Source: Alphaproteobacteria bacterium
GTDB lineage: Bacteria > Pseudomonadota > Alphaproteobacteria > Micropepsales > Micropepsaceae
NCBI GenBank assembly: GCA_015654635.1
Contig: JAATGP010000004.1
Location: forward strand, 62,001-126,000
DNA: 64,000 nt
Direction of reading: 5' to 3'
Part shown: positions 45,911-53,484 of the stretch, piece after piece
Layout: every line of letters begins with the position of its first letter
Numbering within the stretch: position 1 is the first letter of the stretch
Notes under the pieces: generated by a model
Seen by the model: only the letters and a program-made list of their open reading frames with translations
What the model was told of the DNA's origin: nothing
Database searches by the model: none
Program-made: the position numbers and the translations under genes

Positions 45911-46355
45911 GGTCTTGCTGTTTCGGCGGCGGACCAGTGACGAGACCCACCTTGGTGAAGCCCGCCGTGTTCAAGATCGCCATCACTTCGATCACGCGGC
46001 CATAGGGCACCGCGGTATCGCCGCGCACAAATATGCGCTGATCGGTGCCGTTCTGTGCGATGGCGGTGAGGCGGACGACAAGATCCTCCGGCTCCACGGG
46101 CGTATTCTGCAGATAGATGCGGCCATCCTTGCGGATGGTGACGGACAGAGGCTCGCGATCCTGACTGAGAGGCTGGGCACGGGTCTTGGGCAGATCGACC
46201 GGCACACCGGCCGTCAAAAGCGGGGCCGTCACCATGAAGATGATGAGCAGCACCAGCATAACGTCGACAAACGGCGTGACGTTGATTTCGGCCATGGGAC
46301 GGCGGCGTGGACCGCGGCGGCCCCCTCCCGCTGAGGATGACACGGCGCCCGCCAT
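45900..46355 (-). CDS. tolR: Tol-Pal proton-channel protein TolR
   Basis: About 151 residues from ATG 46355, one base after the tolQ stop codon; the longer ORF-track start belongs to another frame. MAEINVTPFVDVMLVLLIIFMVTAPLLTAG is the single helix with the proton-carrying Asp, followed by the ExbD/TolR periplasmic domain (VPVDLPKTRAQPLSQDREPLSVTIRKDGRIYLQNTPVEPEDLVVRLTAIAQNGTDQRIFVRGDTAVPYGRVIEVMAILNTAGF). Confidence 0.96.
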   Translation of the reverse strand: MAGAVSSSAGGGRRGPRRRPMAEINVTPFVDVMLVLLIIFMVTAPLLTAGVPVDLPKTRAQPLSQDREPLSVTIRKDGRIYLQNTPVEPEDLVVRLTAIAQNGTDQRIFVRGDTAVPYGRVIEVMAILNTAGFTKVGLVTGPPPKQQDHEK

Positions 46356-46356
46356 C

Positions 46357-47235
46357 TCAGCGCGCCTTTTCGTCGAGCTGGCGCGACAGGATGGACGAGA
46401 GCTCGTCCGAGAAAGCGTAAAGGCGGTTGGTGTAGCGCCCGATCTCGCCGACATAACGGTTATAGAAAATGGCAGCGGGGATGGCGGCGAGAAGCCCCAT
46501 GGCGGTGGCGAACAATGCCTCGGCAATGCCCGGTGCGACCACGGCCAGGGTGGTGTTGTGCTGGCCGGCGATCGCGGTGAAGGCATTCATGATGCCCCAG
46601 ACCGTGCCGAAGAGGCCGACGAAAGGCGAGGTGGATGCGACGGTGGCGAGAAAACCGATGCTTTTTTCAACGGCATCGACTTCGCGCGAGATGGTGACAC
46701 TCATGGCCTTGTCGACGCGATCTTTGGTACCCGCCAGAATGGCCGCATTGGGAGCGCCATGCTCAAAGGCCCGGCGCCATTCGCGCACCCCCGCCACAAA
46801 GGTGGCAGAGAAGGGATGGGTGTTCTTGGCGGCGAACTGCGAATAAAGCTCATCCAGCGATTGGCCGGACCAGAAGACTTTCTCGAAGCGCCCGGCGCGG
46901 CTGTTGAGCGAGCCGAGTGCCAAGCCCTTGTTGATGATGATCACCCAGGACCAGATGCTGGCCAAAAGCAGCAATGCGAAAACGCCCTTCACCAAAGGAT
47001 CGGCGCGGCTGATCATGTCGAAAATCGAGACGCCGCGGCCACTGATGGCGACCGGGCTGCCAGCGGTATCCACCGCGGCGGTGGGGGCCGCGAGCGGCGC
47101 GGTCTGAGCCGGTTCGCCCGTGGGAGCGGCGCTGGGCCCTTCTTGTGCCCGGGACGGAGCGGCCAGCGTCACCGCCAGCATCACGAACAGTACCGCCACC
47201 AATCCCCTGAACATCTTCATCTTACGCAACCTCAT
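46357..47235 (-). CDS. tolQ: Tol-Pal proton-channel protein TolQ, with N-terminal extension
   Basis: About 292 residues from ATG 47235. The MotA/TolQ/ExbB domain holds SIFDMISRADPLVKGVFALLLLASIWSWVIIINK, a cytoplasmic loop and ATVASTSPFVGLFGTVWGIMNAFTAIA...GIAEALFATAMGLLAAIPAAIFYN. The chain begins with an extra 60 or so residues: a signal-peptide-like MKMFRGLVAVLFVMLAVTLAAPSRAQEG and a Pro/Ala-rich linker. Ordinary TolQ lacks this, though some ExbB proteins have it. With TolR it uses the proton gradient to drive TolA. Confidence 0.93.
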   Translation of the reverse strand: MRLRKMKMFRGLVAVLFVMLAVTLAAPSRAQEGPSAAPTGEPAQTAPLAAPTAAVDTAGSPVAISGRGVSIFDMISRADPLVKGVFALLLLASIWSWVIIINKGLALGSLNSRAGRFEKVFWSGQSLDELYSQFAAKNTHPFSATFVAGVREWRRAFEHGAPNAAILAGTKDRVDKAMSVTISREVDAVEKSIGFLATVASTSPFVGLFGTVWGIMNAFTAIAGQHNTTLAVVAPGIAEALFATAMGLLAAIPAAIFYNRYVGEIGRYTNRLYAFSDELSSILSRQLDEKAR

Positions 47236-47311
47236 GGCGGTCCCCCGCACAGTATGGCGGGTGCAGCGAAAAATTGCTCTAAAAACTGGAGCGCATGTTT
47301 GACGTTTATCG

Positions 47312-47770
47312 TTAAGCCACTGTTCCCGAAAGAAAAGGCATAAGTTTGTCACGGATTTCCGCCGGAATGCGTTTGGGTCTTCCTGACAAAGATATAATGC
47401 AGGCCTGCACGGCGCCGCGGGTCAGCAAGAGGCCATCGCGATAAATCGACTGATTGGCACTGAGCCGCACCCCCGTAAGCTCTGTGGCGAGGGTGTGAAC
47501 CTCGATGATGTCATCGAATTTGGCGGGCTTGAGATATTCGACCTCGACTTTGCGCAACGCCCAAGCGGCGGGTTCGGCTTCTTCGAGATAAGCAGCTTTG
47601 ATGCCCAAAGCGCGGAAGAATTCGGTGCGCGCGCGCTCCATATAGCGCAAGTAATTCGCATGATAAACGATGCCGGAGTGATCTGTATCTTCATAGTAAA
47701 TCCGCACCGGCCAGATAAAACTCTGGCCCTCGAAACGGCCGATGTCTTTGGCTTCCAGTCCCTCAGTCAT
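47312..47770 (-). CDS. ybgC: Tol-Pal-associated acyl-CoA thioesterase
   Basis: About 152 residues from ATG 47770, chosen because GGAGGAGGGTG precedes it. A hot-dog fold: [38 protein letters not shown] holds the catalytic Asp and the Tyr/His of YbgC, and [47 protein letters not shown] completes it. It hydrolyses acyl-CoA in phospholipid metabolism. It is co-transcribed with tolQRAB and overlaps ruvB by a few bases. Confidence 0.95.
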   Translation of the reverse strand: MTEGLEAKDIGRFEGQSFIWPVRIYYEDTDHSGIVYHANYLRYMERARTEFFRALGIKAAYLEEAEPAAWALRKVEVEYLKPAKFDDIIEVHTLATELTGVRLSANQSIYRDGLLLTRGAVQACIISLSGRPKRIPAEIRDKLMPFLSGTVA

Positions 47771-48836
47771 CACCCTCCTCCTCCGCAAACATGGCCAATT
47801 GTGCCGGATCACGGGTGGGGACGGGAAGCCCCAAATGGGCATAAGCATTGCCCATCAGGATGCGACCGCGCGGGCTGCGCTGGACAAATCCTTGCTGCAT
47901 CAAGAAGGGCTCGATGGTTTCTTCGATGGCATCGCGCGCTTCGCCCAGGGCCGCGGCGATGGTTTCGATCCCCACCGGGCCGCCGCCGAAATGCTCCGCG
48001 ATGAGTTTTAAATAGCGCCGGTCGAAGGCATCCAGGCCCTTGGCATCGACTTCGAGGCGCGTCAGGGCCGCATCGGCAATTTTGGCATCAACCACCGTTT
48101 GCCCCGCCACGCTGGCAAAATCGCGCACCCGTTTGAGCAGGCGTCCCGAAATGCGCGGCGTGCCGCGGGCACGGCTGGCGATCTCGCGGGCGCCATCGCT
48201 GGTGAGGTCAAAACCGAGCACGCGCGCGCCACGCTCCACAATCGAAAGCAATTCATCGGCCGTGTAGAAATTGAGCCGCACGGGAATGCCGAAACGGTCG
48301 CGCAGCGGCGTGGTGATGAGGCCGGCGCGGGTGGTGGCACCGACCAGGGTGAAAGGGGCCAGCGTGATCTTCACCGAGCGCGCCGAGGGGCCCTCGCCGA
48401 TGACGAGATCAAGCTCGAAATCCTCCATCGCGGGATAGAGAATTTCCTCGACCACAGGGCTGAGGCGATGGATCTCGTCGATGAAGAGAACGTCGCGGGG
48501 TTCGAGATTGGTGAGGATGGCGGCAAGGTCGCCCGCCTTGGCCAGCACCGGCCCGGCAGTGGAACGGAAATTGACACCCAGCTCGCGCGCCACGATCTGC
48601 GCCAGGGTGGTTTTGCCAAGACCCGGCGGCCCCGAAAACAACACATGATCGAGGGCTTCGCCGCGCGCCTTGGCCGCTTGAATGAAGATCGACAAATTCT
48701 CGCGCGCCTGGGCCTGGCCGACGAATTCGGCAAGCCGCTTAGGGCGGAGCGAGGATTCGAGCGCATCGTCTTCACCCCGCTCTGGCGCGATGAGCGGGTT
48801 CTTTTCGGCGGCAAGGACTTTCTTGGCAGGGCTCAT
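47763..48836 (-). CDS. ruvB: Holliday junction helicase subunit RuvB
   Basis: A 357-residue AAA+ motor for branch migration. Walker A is [21 protein letters not shown], Walker [30 protein letters not shown], sensor 1 [28 protein letters not shown], and the C-terminal winged helix is [51 protein letters not shown]. It acts with RuvA and RuvC, whose genes lie upstream on the same strand but are separated by a toxin-antitoxin pair and a repeat. Confidence 0.98.
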   Translation of the reverse strand: MSPAKKVLAAEKNPLIAPERGEDDALESSLRPKRLAEFVGQAQARENLSIFIQAAKARGEALDHVLFSGPPGLGKTTLAQIVARELGVNFRSTAGPVLAKAGDLAAILTNLEPRDVLFIDEIHRLSPVVEEILYPAMEDFELDLVIGEGPSARSVKITLAPFTLVGATTRAGLITTPLRDRFGIPVRLNFYTADELLSIVERGARVLGFDLTSDGAREIASRARGTPRISGRLLKRVRDFASVAGQTVVDAKIADAALTRLEVDAKGLDAFDRRYLKLIAEHFGGGPVGIETIAAALGEARDAIEETIEPFLMQQGFVQRSPRGRILMGNAYAHLGLPVPTRDPAQLAMFAEEEGDD

Positions 48837-48891
48837 GATGCGGCCTGTGTAGGCGCAGGCGGCAGCGGCAGCAAACGAAATGCAGCATTCC

Positions 48892-49076
48892 TGTCATCCC
48901 CGGCTGAGTGACCGGAGCGCAGCGATGGACACGAGGGGAAGTGGACCCAGGTGTTTACAGCTGAAGGCTTAAGAAGAGACGGAAGACCGGAATCTCTCGA
49001 ATAGGTCGCAACGGCACCAACACCTGGATCCCCTTCCCTCGCAGGCGCTAACGCGCTTCGCTCGCCGGGGATGACA
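48892..49076. repeat. long imperfect inverted repeat (class A), copy 2
   Basis: TGTCATCCCCGGC (start) and GCCGGGGATGACA (end) are exact complements, and internal arms GAGGGGAAGTGGACCCAGGTGTT and ACACCTGGATCCCCTTCCCTC pair too. It is related to copy 1 at 34960-35130. A further partial end (CGCGCTCGCCGGGGTTGACA) lies at about 49095-49115. It is inserted between ruvB and the toxin gene. Confidence 0.88.
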
Positions 49077-49125
49077 AGTATTGTTTTCGCGCTACGCGCT
49101 CGCCGGGGTTGACAGATAGTGTTCA

Positions 49126-49542
49126 TCACGCCTCTCCCCAGGGATTGATCAGCGACAGTCCCGCGAAGGGGAAGTCCTTCACATTGCGGGTCACCAGCGT
49201 GAGATCGTGCGCGATGGCGGTGGCGGCGATTTGGGAATCGATTTCATCGGCGTTGCGATACTGGCTGCGCAGCTGCGCCCATATCATCGCCTCGCGCTCA
49301 CCAAAGGGCAGAATGCGCCCTTCGTATATGGGCCGAAGAATTTCGTCATACCAGATCGACAGCGTGGTTCGCTTTTTCCCCAAAGGCAGGCGAAAAATCC
49401 CAAACATGATCTCGCCCAGCGAAACCGCGCTGACATAGCGCTCCTCCTCCGGCAGCCCCTCCAACCACGACAGCAAGTTCAGACTCGCAAGGCTTCTGGC
49501 GCCGTCGGACAAGGTGCATGTGTCGAGGAGGTAAGCCATCAA
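49126..49542 (-). CDS. vapC: PIN-domain toxin (VapC family)
   Basis: A 138-residue RNase. MAYLLDTCTLSDGARS has the first catalytic Asp, SAVSLGEIMFGIFRL the acidic Glu of block 2, ADEIDSQIAATAIAHDLTLVTRNVKDFPFAGLSLINPW the third and fourth acidic residues. VapC toxins cleave tRNA or rRNA. The start overlaps the antitoxin gene stop (ATGA), so the pair is translationally coupled. The pair lies between ruvA and ruvB. Confidence 0.93.
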   Translation of the reverse strand: MMAYLLDTCTLSDGARSLASLNLLSWLEGLPEEERYVSAVSLGEIMFGIFRLPLGKKRTTLSIWYDEILRPIYEGRILPFGEREAMIWAQLRSQYRNADEIDSQIAATAIAHDLTLVTRNVKDFPFAGLSLINPWGEA

Positions 49543-49790
49543 TCTTCGCCGAAATCCGGTGGCTTACGATGACTGCCGCCACGCGGAGGCAGTTCAAATT
49601 CCGGCACAGTGGGGCACAGTTTCAAGGCCTCAACCAAGGTCATCGGCTTCTTGCCTTGGAGCACCGAATCGATTTTGCGGATTTCGTAGGCGGGCTGCCC
49701 CCGATAGGTGATAGTTTGGGGGGCCTTGTCGGCGGCGCGCAACAGCTCGGAAAAGCGCGCTTTGGCGTCTTGCACGGCCCAGCTCTTCAT
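49539..49790 (-). CDS. Phd/YefM-type antitoxin
   Basis: An 83-residue protein. MKSWAVQDAKARFSELLRAADKAPQTITYRGQPAYEIRKIDSV is the Phd/YefM fold (antitoxin DNA-binding and dimer part) and the C-terminal tail (PEFELPPRGGSHRKPPDFGED) would wrap the toxin. Stops in overlap with vapC. AGGAGGT precedes the ATG. It should bind the paired palindromes just upstream and repress its own operon. Confidence 0.9.
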   Translation of the reverse strand: MKSWAVQDAKARFSELLRAADKAPQTITYRGQPAYEIRKIDSVLQGKKPMTLVEALKLCPTVPEFELPPRGGSHRKPPDFGED

Positions 49791-49801
49791 CTTTACCTCC
49801 T

Positions 49802-49818
49802 GACTAGTCAGACTAGTC
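49802..49818. promoter_or_regulatory. tandem 8-bp palindromes, likely antitoxin operator
   Basis: GACTAGTC at 49802-49809 and again at 49811-49818, each self-complementary, one base apart, immediately upstream of the antitoxin ribosome binding site and about 10 bases after the ruvA stop codon. The arrangement fits cooperative binding by an antitoxin dimer pair. Confidence 0.75.
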
Positions 49819-49828
49819 TGATCGTAAA

Positions 49829-50431
49829 TCAGCGCCCCATCGCCCGCAAGGCCTCGCGCAGCAGTTGATCGAGCGGGGCGGCATCGCCCAGCGCCTGCGT
49901 GGCTTTGGCCACCGATTCGGCGGCCACGGATTGCGAATAACCAAGCTTGACCAAGGCCATAACGGCATCGGCCTCGGGCCCGCGGGGAGCCAGGACGGGA
50001 ATACTATCGCCTGGCTCCTGGCGCAGGATCACGGCGGGGGCTTTGTCCTTCAACTCGGTAACGATGCGGGTGGCGAGTTTGGGGCCGACGCCTTGGGCCT
50101 GGCCGATCATCGCCTTGTCCCCCAGCGCAATCGCCCTTCCAATGGCGCGCGGGCTCAGCACCGCCAGAATGTTGAGAGCGACGCGGGCACCGACGCTCTG
50201 CACACTCTGAAGCAGGCGGAACCATTCGCGCTCTTCCCCCGTCAGAAAGCCATAAAGGCGGATGGCGTCTTCGCTCACCTTCATCTCGATCAGGAGCACC
50301 GCCGCCTCGCCCGCCGTCAGCTTGGCCAAGGTGGAGGTCGGGCAATAGACCAGATAGCCGACGCCATGCACATCGAGGATGAGATGATCCTCGGCCAGGC
50401 TGTCGACGGTGCCTTTCAATTTGCCAATCAT
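49829..50431 (-). CDS. ruvA: Holliday junction-binding protein RuvA
   Basis: About 200 residues from ATG 50431, overlapping ruvC by four bases. Domain I is MIGKLKGTVDSLAEDHLILDVHGVGYLVYCPTSTL, the tandem HhH domain is LLQSVQSVGARVALNILAVLSPRAIGRAIALGDKAMIGQAQGVGPKLATRIVTELKDK, and domain III is ADAVMALVKLGYSQSVAAESVAKATQALGDAAPLDQLLREALRAMGR, which contacts RuvB. The ORF track extends it wrongly into ruvC. Confidence 0.97.
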   Translation of the reverse strand: MIGKLKGTVDSLAEDHLILDVHGVGYLVYCPTSTLAKLTAGEAAVLLIEMKVSEDAIRLYGFLTGEEREWFRLLQSVQSVGARVALNILAVLSPRAIGRAIALGDKAMIGQAQGVGPKLATRIVTELKDKAPAVILRQEPGDSIPVLAPRGPEADAVMALVKLGYSQSVAAESVAKATQALGDAAPLDQLLREALRAMGR

Positions 50432-50934
50432 GCCAATGCCGCCAATATCCGCGCCCGTGTTCCCGCCAGAGCCGCATGGGCGATAGCAGCGGCCAGCGCG
50501 TAGGCGGCATCGGCTTGCTCGACGCCGCAAGCCGGCAGGAGGCGGCGCACCATCGCCTGCACCTGCTCTTTGCCCGCATGGCCGACACCGACCACCGATT
50601 TTTTGATGTGGTTGGGAGCATATTCGGCAATCTCGAGCCCGGCTTGCGCTGCCGCCAGCATTGCCACCGCGCGGGCATGGCCGAGCTTCAGTGCGGCCGA
50701 GGGATCTTTGGCGACAAAAGCCTGCTCGACGGCGATGGCGCCGGGCTGCAACTCCGCGATGAGGCGGGTGACCTCGGTGTGCAGGGTCAGAAGCCGCAAG
50801 CCCAGACACTCCGAAGCGCGGGTCTGGATGACGCCATGGGCGACATGCGTCAGCCGCGTGCCGGCACAATCGATCACACCCCAGCCCATACGGGCAAGGC
50901 CGGGATCAAGCCCCAGAATGCGGACAACAGCCAT
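50428..50934 (-). CDS. ruvC: Holliday junction resolvase RuvC
   Basis: A 168-residue endonuclease. RILGLDPGLARMGWGVID carries the first catalytic Asp, ELQPGAIAVEQAFVAKDPSAALKLGHARAVAMLAA the second acidic block (Glu), and ADAAYALAAAIAHAAL the last acidic pair. Its stop overlaps ruvA. Normal length for the family. It cleaves junctions migrated by RuvAB. Confidence 0.97.
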   Translation of the reverse strand: MAVVRILGLDPGLARMGWGVIDCAGTRLTHVAHGVIQTRASECLGLRLLTLHTEVTRLIAELQPGAIAVEQAFVAKDPSAALKLGHARAVAMLAAAQAGLEIAEYAPNHIKKSVVGVGHAGKEQVQAMVRRLLPACGVEQADAAYALAAAIAHAALAGTRARILAALA

Positions 50935-51002
50935 CGGCCAACCTGAACGAATCGCGAATGGCAGTGTCGCGGATTGCGGGGGCTGAGGCCATAGTTTTGG
51001 CG

Positions 51003-51085
51003 GGGTAACCCCTCACCCGGTTTGCCTAAGCACTTACTGCGTAAGCGCAAGGCAAAGCGCCCTCTCCCTCAAGGGGAGAGGGAGA
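51003..51085. repeat. GC-rich hairpin repeat between ruvC and yebC
   Basis: CTCTCCCTCAAGGGGAGAG (about 51063-51081) forms a hairpin, preceded by CCCCTCACCCGGTTTGCCTAAGCACTTACTGCGTAAGCGCAAGGC with a GCACTTACTGCGTAAGCGC stem. Similar in style to the class B elements. Confidence 0.6.
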
Positions 51086-51087
51086 AT

Positions 51088-51834
51088 TCACTCGCCCAGC
51101 TTGGCCATCAAGGCTTCGGAGAGTTCGTAATTGCCGGTGACGCGCTGAACGTCGTCATTGTCTTCCAGGACGTCGATCAATTTGACCAGCGTCTCGCCAA
51201 CATGGTCGGGGACGAGATTGGTGGCCTGGGGCCGGAAGAAAATACCCGACGAGGCGGGCGGGCCGAGCTTGGCTTCGAGCGCCTTCAGCACGGCGGCATA
51301 ATTGTCCGGCGCGATGAGAAATTCATGCTCGGTATCGTCGGTATCAACCTCTTCGGCGCCGACGTCGAGCGCCAGCTCCAGCATCGCGTCCGCCGAACCC
51401 TTGGCCAACGGATAGGTGACGATGCCAAGGCGATCAAACATGAACCCGACCGAACCGGTTTCGCCCAAGGCGCCGCCGAACTTTGAAAAGGCGGCGCGGA
51501 CATCGGCGGCAGTGCGCACGCGGTTGTCGGTGAGGCATTCGACGATGAGGGCGACGCCGCCGGGGCCGTAACCTTCATAGCGGATTTCATCGTAATTCTC
51601 GGCATCGCCGCCCTGGCCCTTTTTGATGGCGCGCTCGATGTTGTCGCGGGGCATGGACTGTTCGCGGGCGGCCATCATGGCGGCACGCAGGCGCGGATTG
51701 TGGTCCGGGTCGGGCATGCCCATCTTGGAGGCGACAGTGATTTCGCGCGCCAGCTTGGAAAACAGCTTAGAGCGCTGCGCGTTCGCCTTGGTCTTCTTGA
51801 ACATCACGTTCTTGGCGTGGGAATGACCGGCCAT
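51088..51834 (-). CDS. yebC: YebC/PmpR-family protein
   Basis: A 248-residue protein. [108 protein letters not shown] is the conserved family N-terminus, and three acidic domains follow. Members are DNA-binding regulators or ribosome-associated factors that relieve stalling at proline runs. It lies upstream of ruvC, as in many proteobacteria. Confidence 0.97.
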   Translation of the reverse strand: MAGHSHAKNVMFKKTKANAQRSKLFSKLAREITVASKMGMPDPDHNPRLRAAMMAAREQSMPRDNIERAIKKGQGGDAENYDEIRYEGYGPGGVALIVECLTDNRVRTAADVRAAFSKFGGALGETGSVGFMFDRLGIVTYPLAKGSADAMLELALDVGAEEVDTDDTEHEFLIAPDNYAAVLKALEAKLGPPASSGIFFRPQATNLVPDHVGETLVKLIDVLEDNDDVQRVTGNYELSEALMAKLGE

Positions 51835-52031
51835 AGGATGAACTTCTTCTCAGGAGGAGTGGGGGCGCTGGAATACAAGCCCGCGCCCGCCTGTGGCAAG
51901 CCCACGGTGTGGGGGCGTGGCGCTAGGGACTGCCTCACCCGAATGTAAGTTTTTATTCCTCAACCCGCACGCCGCTGCCTTGATCCTGCACAACGCAGGG
52001 TGCAGGCTTAGGAATTCGGGGGAGTTTCTTG

Positions 52032-52160
52032 ATGCGAAACGGCAATATTGCGTCGGCGGTGTCTGTCCTGCTGCTAGGGGGGTGCGCGCATCAGCCCGCG
52101 ACTCTCGTCGAGGCAGGGAAGACTAAACTCTACAAGATGTTTCAATGCCGTAGCGGCTGA
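52032..52160 (+). CDS. small lipoprotein (42 residues)
   Basis: Too short for the ORF track. GGGGGAG precedes ATG 52032 at good spacing. The translation MRNGNIASAVSVLLLGGCAHQPATLVEAGKTKLYKMFQC has a basic start, a hydrophobic core and the lipobox LGGC, then a short polar tail ending in TGA at 52158-52160. It resembles small entericidin-like or osmotically induced lipoproteins in shape only. It lies 75 bp before the acetyltransferase gene, on the same strand. Confidence 0.55.
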   Translation: MRNGNIASAVSVLLLGGCAHQPATLVEAGKTKLYKMFQCRSG

Positions 52161-52234
52161 GCCGCGTTGGCCGCCGCTGGATGGCCGGGTCAAGCCCACG
52201 GCCATGACGAAAAGTAAGATGTGAGGACAGCTCC

Positions 52235-52867
52235 ATGCCTGGTCCCTCCCCGGACAATCCGCATCCACTGCCAGGCTTTCGCCAAGTTTGTTTCATCAAG
52301 AACACGGTGAAGAATCCGGCGATCATCGTGGGCGACTACACCTATTACGATGACCCGCAGAACGCGGAGGATTTCGAGCGCAATGTGCTTTATCTTTTCG
52401 ACTTCATCGGCGACAGGCTGGTGATCGGGAAGTTTTGTGCCATTGCGCGCGGGGTGCGCTTCATCATGAATGGCGCCAATCACAAACTGTCCGGGATTTC
52501 GACGTATCCGTTTTTCATTTTCGGCAACGGCTCGGAAAGTACGGCGCCCAAACCGGGGGAATTGCCGTTCAAAGGCAATACCACCATCGGCAATGATGTC
52601 TGGCTCGGATATGAGGCCCTCATCATGCCCGGCGTGAAGATCGGTAATGGCGCCATCGTCTCCGCGCGGGCGGTGGTGACGGGCGACGTGCCCGCTTACG
52701 CGGTGGTCGGTGGCAATCCGGCGCGTGTGCTTAAAATGCGCTTCGATGATGCCACGATCGCAGCGCTGGAAGAAATCGCCTGGTGGAATTGGCCGACGGA
52801 GAGGATCAGTCATGCCCTGCCCTTTATCACTGGCGGCGATGTGGATGCCTTGCGCGCCCACGCTTAA
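52235..52867 (+). CDS. Vat/CatB-like xenobiotic acetyltransferase
   Basis: A 210-residue left-handed beta-helix acetyltransferase. [65 protein letters not shown] has the family blocks and the putative catalytic His in GANHKL. Hexapeptide coils follow ([55 protein letters not shown]). It matches the XAT group (VatD, CatB) that uses acetyl-CoA to modify streptogramin A or chloramphenicol, but many members act on unknown small alcohols. GAGGACAGCTCC precedes the ATG. Confidence 0.9.
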   Translation: MPGPSPDNPHPLPGFRQVCFIKNTVKNPAIIVGDYTYYDDPQNAEDFERNVLYLFDFIGDRLVIGKFCAIARGVRFIMNGANHKLSGISTYPFFIFGNGSESTAPKPGELPFKGNTTIGNDVWLGYEALIMPGVKIGNGAIVSARAVVTGDVPAYAVVGGNPARVLKMRFDDATIAALEEIAWWNWPTERISHALPFITGGDVDALRAHA

Positions 52868-53094
52868 CGCACGTTCTTTACCGGGTGTGAGTCCGTCATT
52901 GCTCCAGATTCGTGAGAACTAATTACAGATCGCGCGATCTTAATCTTCGTCTGTGCCATCACAGCACATAAGCGCTTGTACCTAACAGGCCGCAAGCGGC
53001 GCCGCGCGGCGGCTTTTGCGCGGAAACAATTTACTTGAAAAGCCTAATCTGCCGCGAGCAGGGCGAACCAACGCTCCGGCTGGGAAAACATCAC
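52868..53094. other. intergenic region with GC hairpins
   Basis: About 227 bases. GGCCGCAAGCGGC and CCGCGCGGCGG can fold into short hairpins. I compared it by eye with c-di-GMP and other common riboswitch consensus sequences, without finding a match. Confidence 0.4.
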
Positions 53095-53388
53095 ATGTAT
53101 GCAGCCCTTCGATTTTTTATCGCCGTCCTCATTGCCATGCCCCTGGCGATGGCAGCCGGTCTTGCGGCCGGGCACGCCACCAAGCCCGAAGGCATCAGCC
53201 AAGTGAACAGCGCCGTCGGTCGGATGGACCAGGTCACCCAGCAAGATGCCGCCATGGTCGAAGAAAGCACCGCCGCCGCCCATTCCCTGGCGCATGAAAC
53301 CGAAGCGCTGAAAGAGCTGGTGGCGTTCTTTACCGTCAGCGAAGCGGCACGCAGCGAGTTGCGCGTGGTGGCGCGGCGACGGGCTTAG
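53095..53388 (+). CDS. chemoreceptor C-terminal fragment with signal peptide
   Basis: A 97-residue protein from ATG 53095. It begins with a signal peptide or anchor (MYAALRFFIAVLIAMPLAMAAGLAAGHA), then joins directly to GISQVNSAVGRMDQVTQQDAAMVEESTAAAHSLAHETEALKELVAFFTV, which is the tail of a methyl-accepting chemotaxis protein (ISxxNxAVxxMDQVTQQNAAMVEESTAA), a part normally deep in the cytoplasm. The sensor, HAMP and signalling tip are missing. It looks like a truncated gene whose remnant was joined to an export signal, or a decayed pseudogene. A function in chemotaxis is unlikely. Confidence 0.7.
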   Translation: MYAALRFFIAVLIAMPLAMAAGLAAGHATKPEGISQVNSAVGRMDQVTQQDAAMVEESTAAAHSLAHETEALKELVAFFTVSEAARSELRVVARRRA

Positions 53389-53484
53389 GACGGGTCATTC
53401 CTTCTGACCAATTTCATTATTCGTCATGGCCGTTCTTGGCTGCTAGCGGCAGCGCCATCCATTTTCCCGCCTGAACAGACATCC

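Noticed and set aside
52868-53094. Possible riboswitch before the chemoreceptor fragment
   Set aside because: Checked by eye against c-di-GMP-I and other common motifs; the conserved bases are absent. Only GC-rich hairpins are seen.
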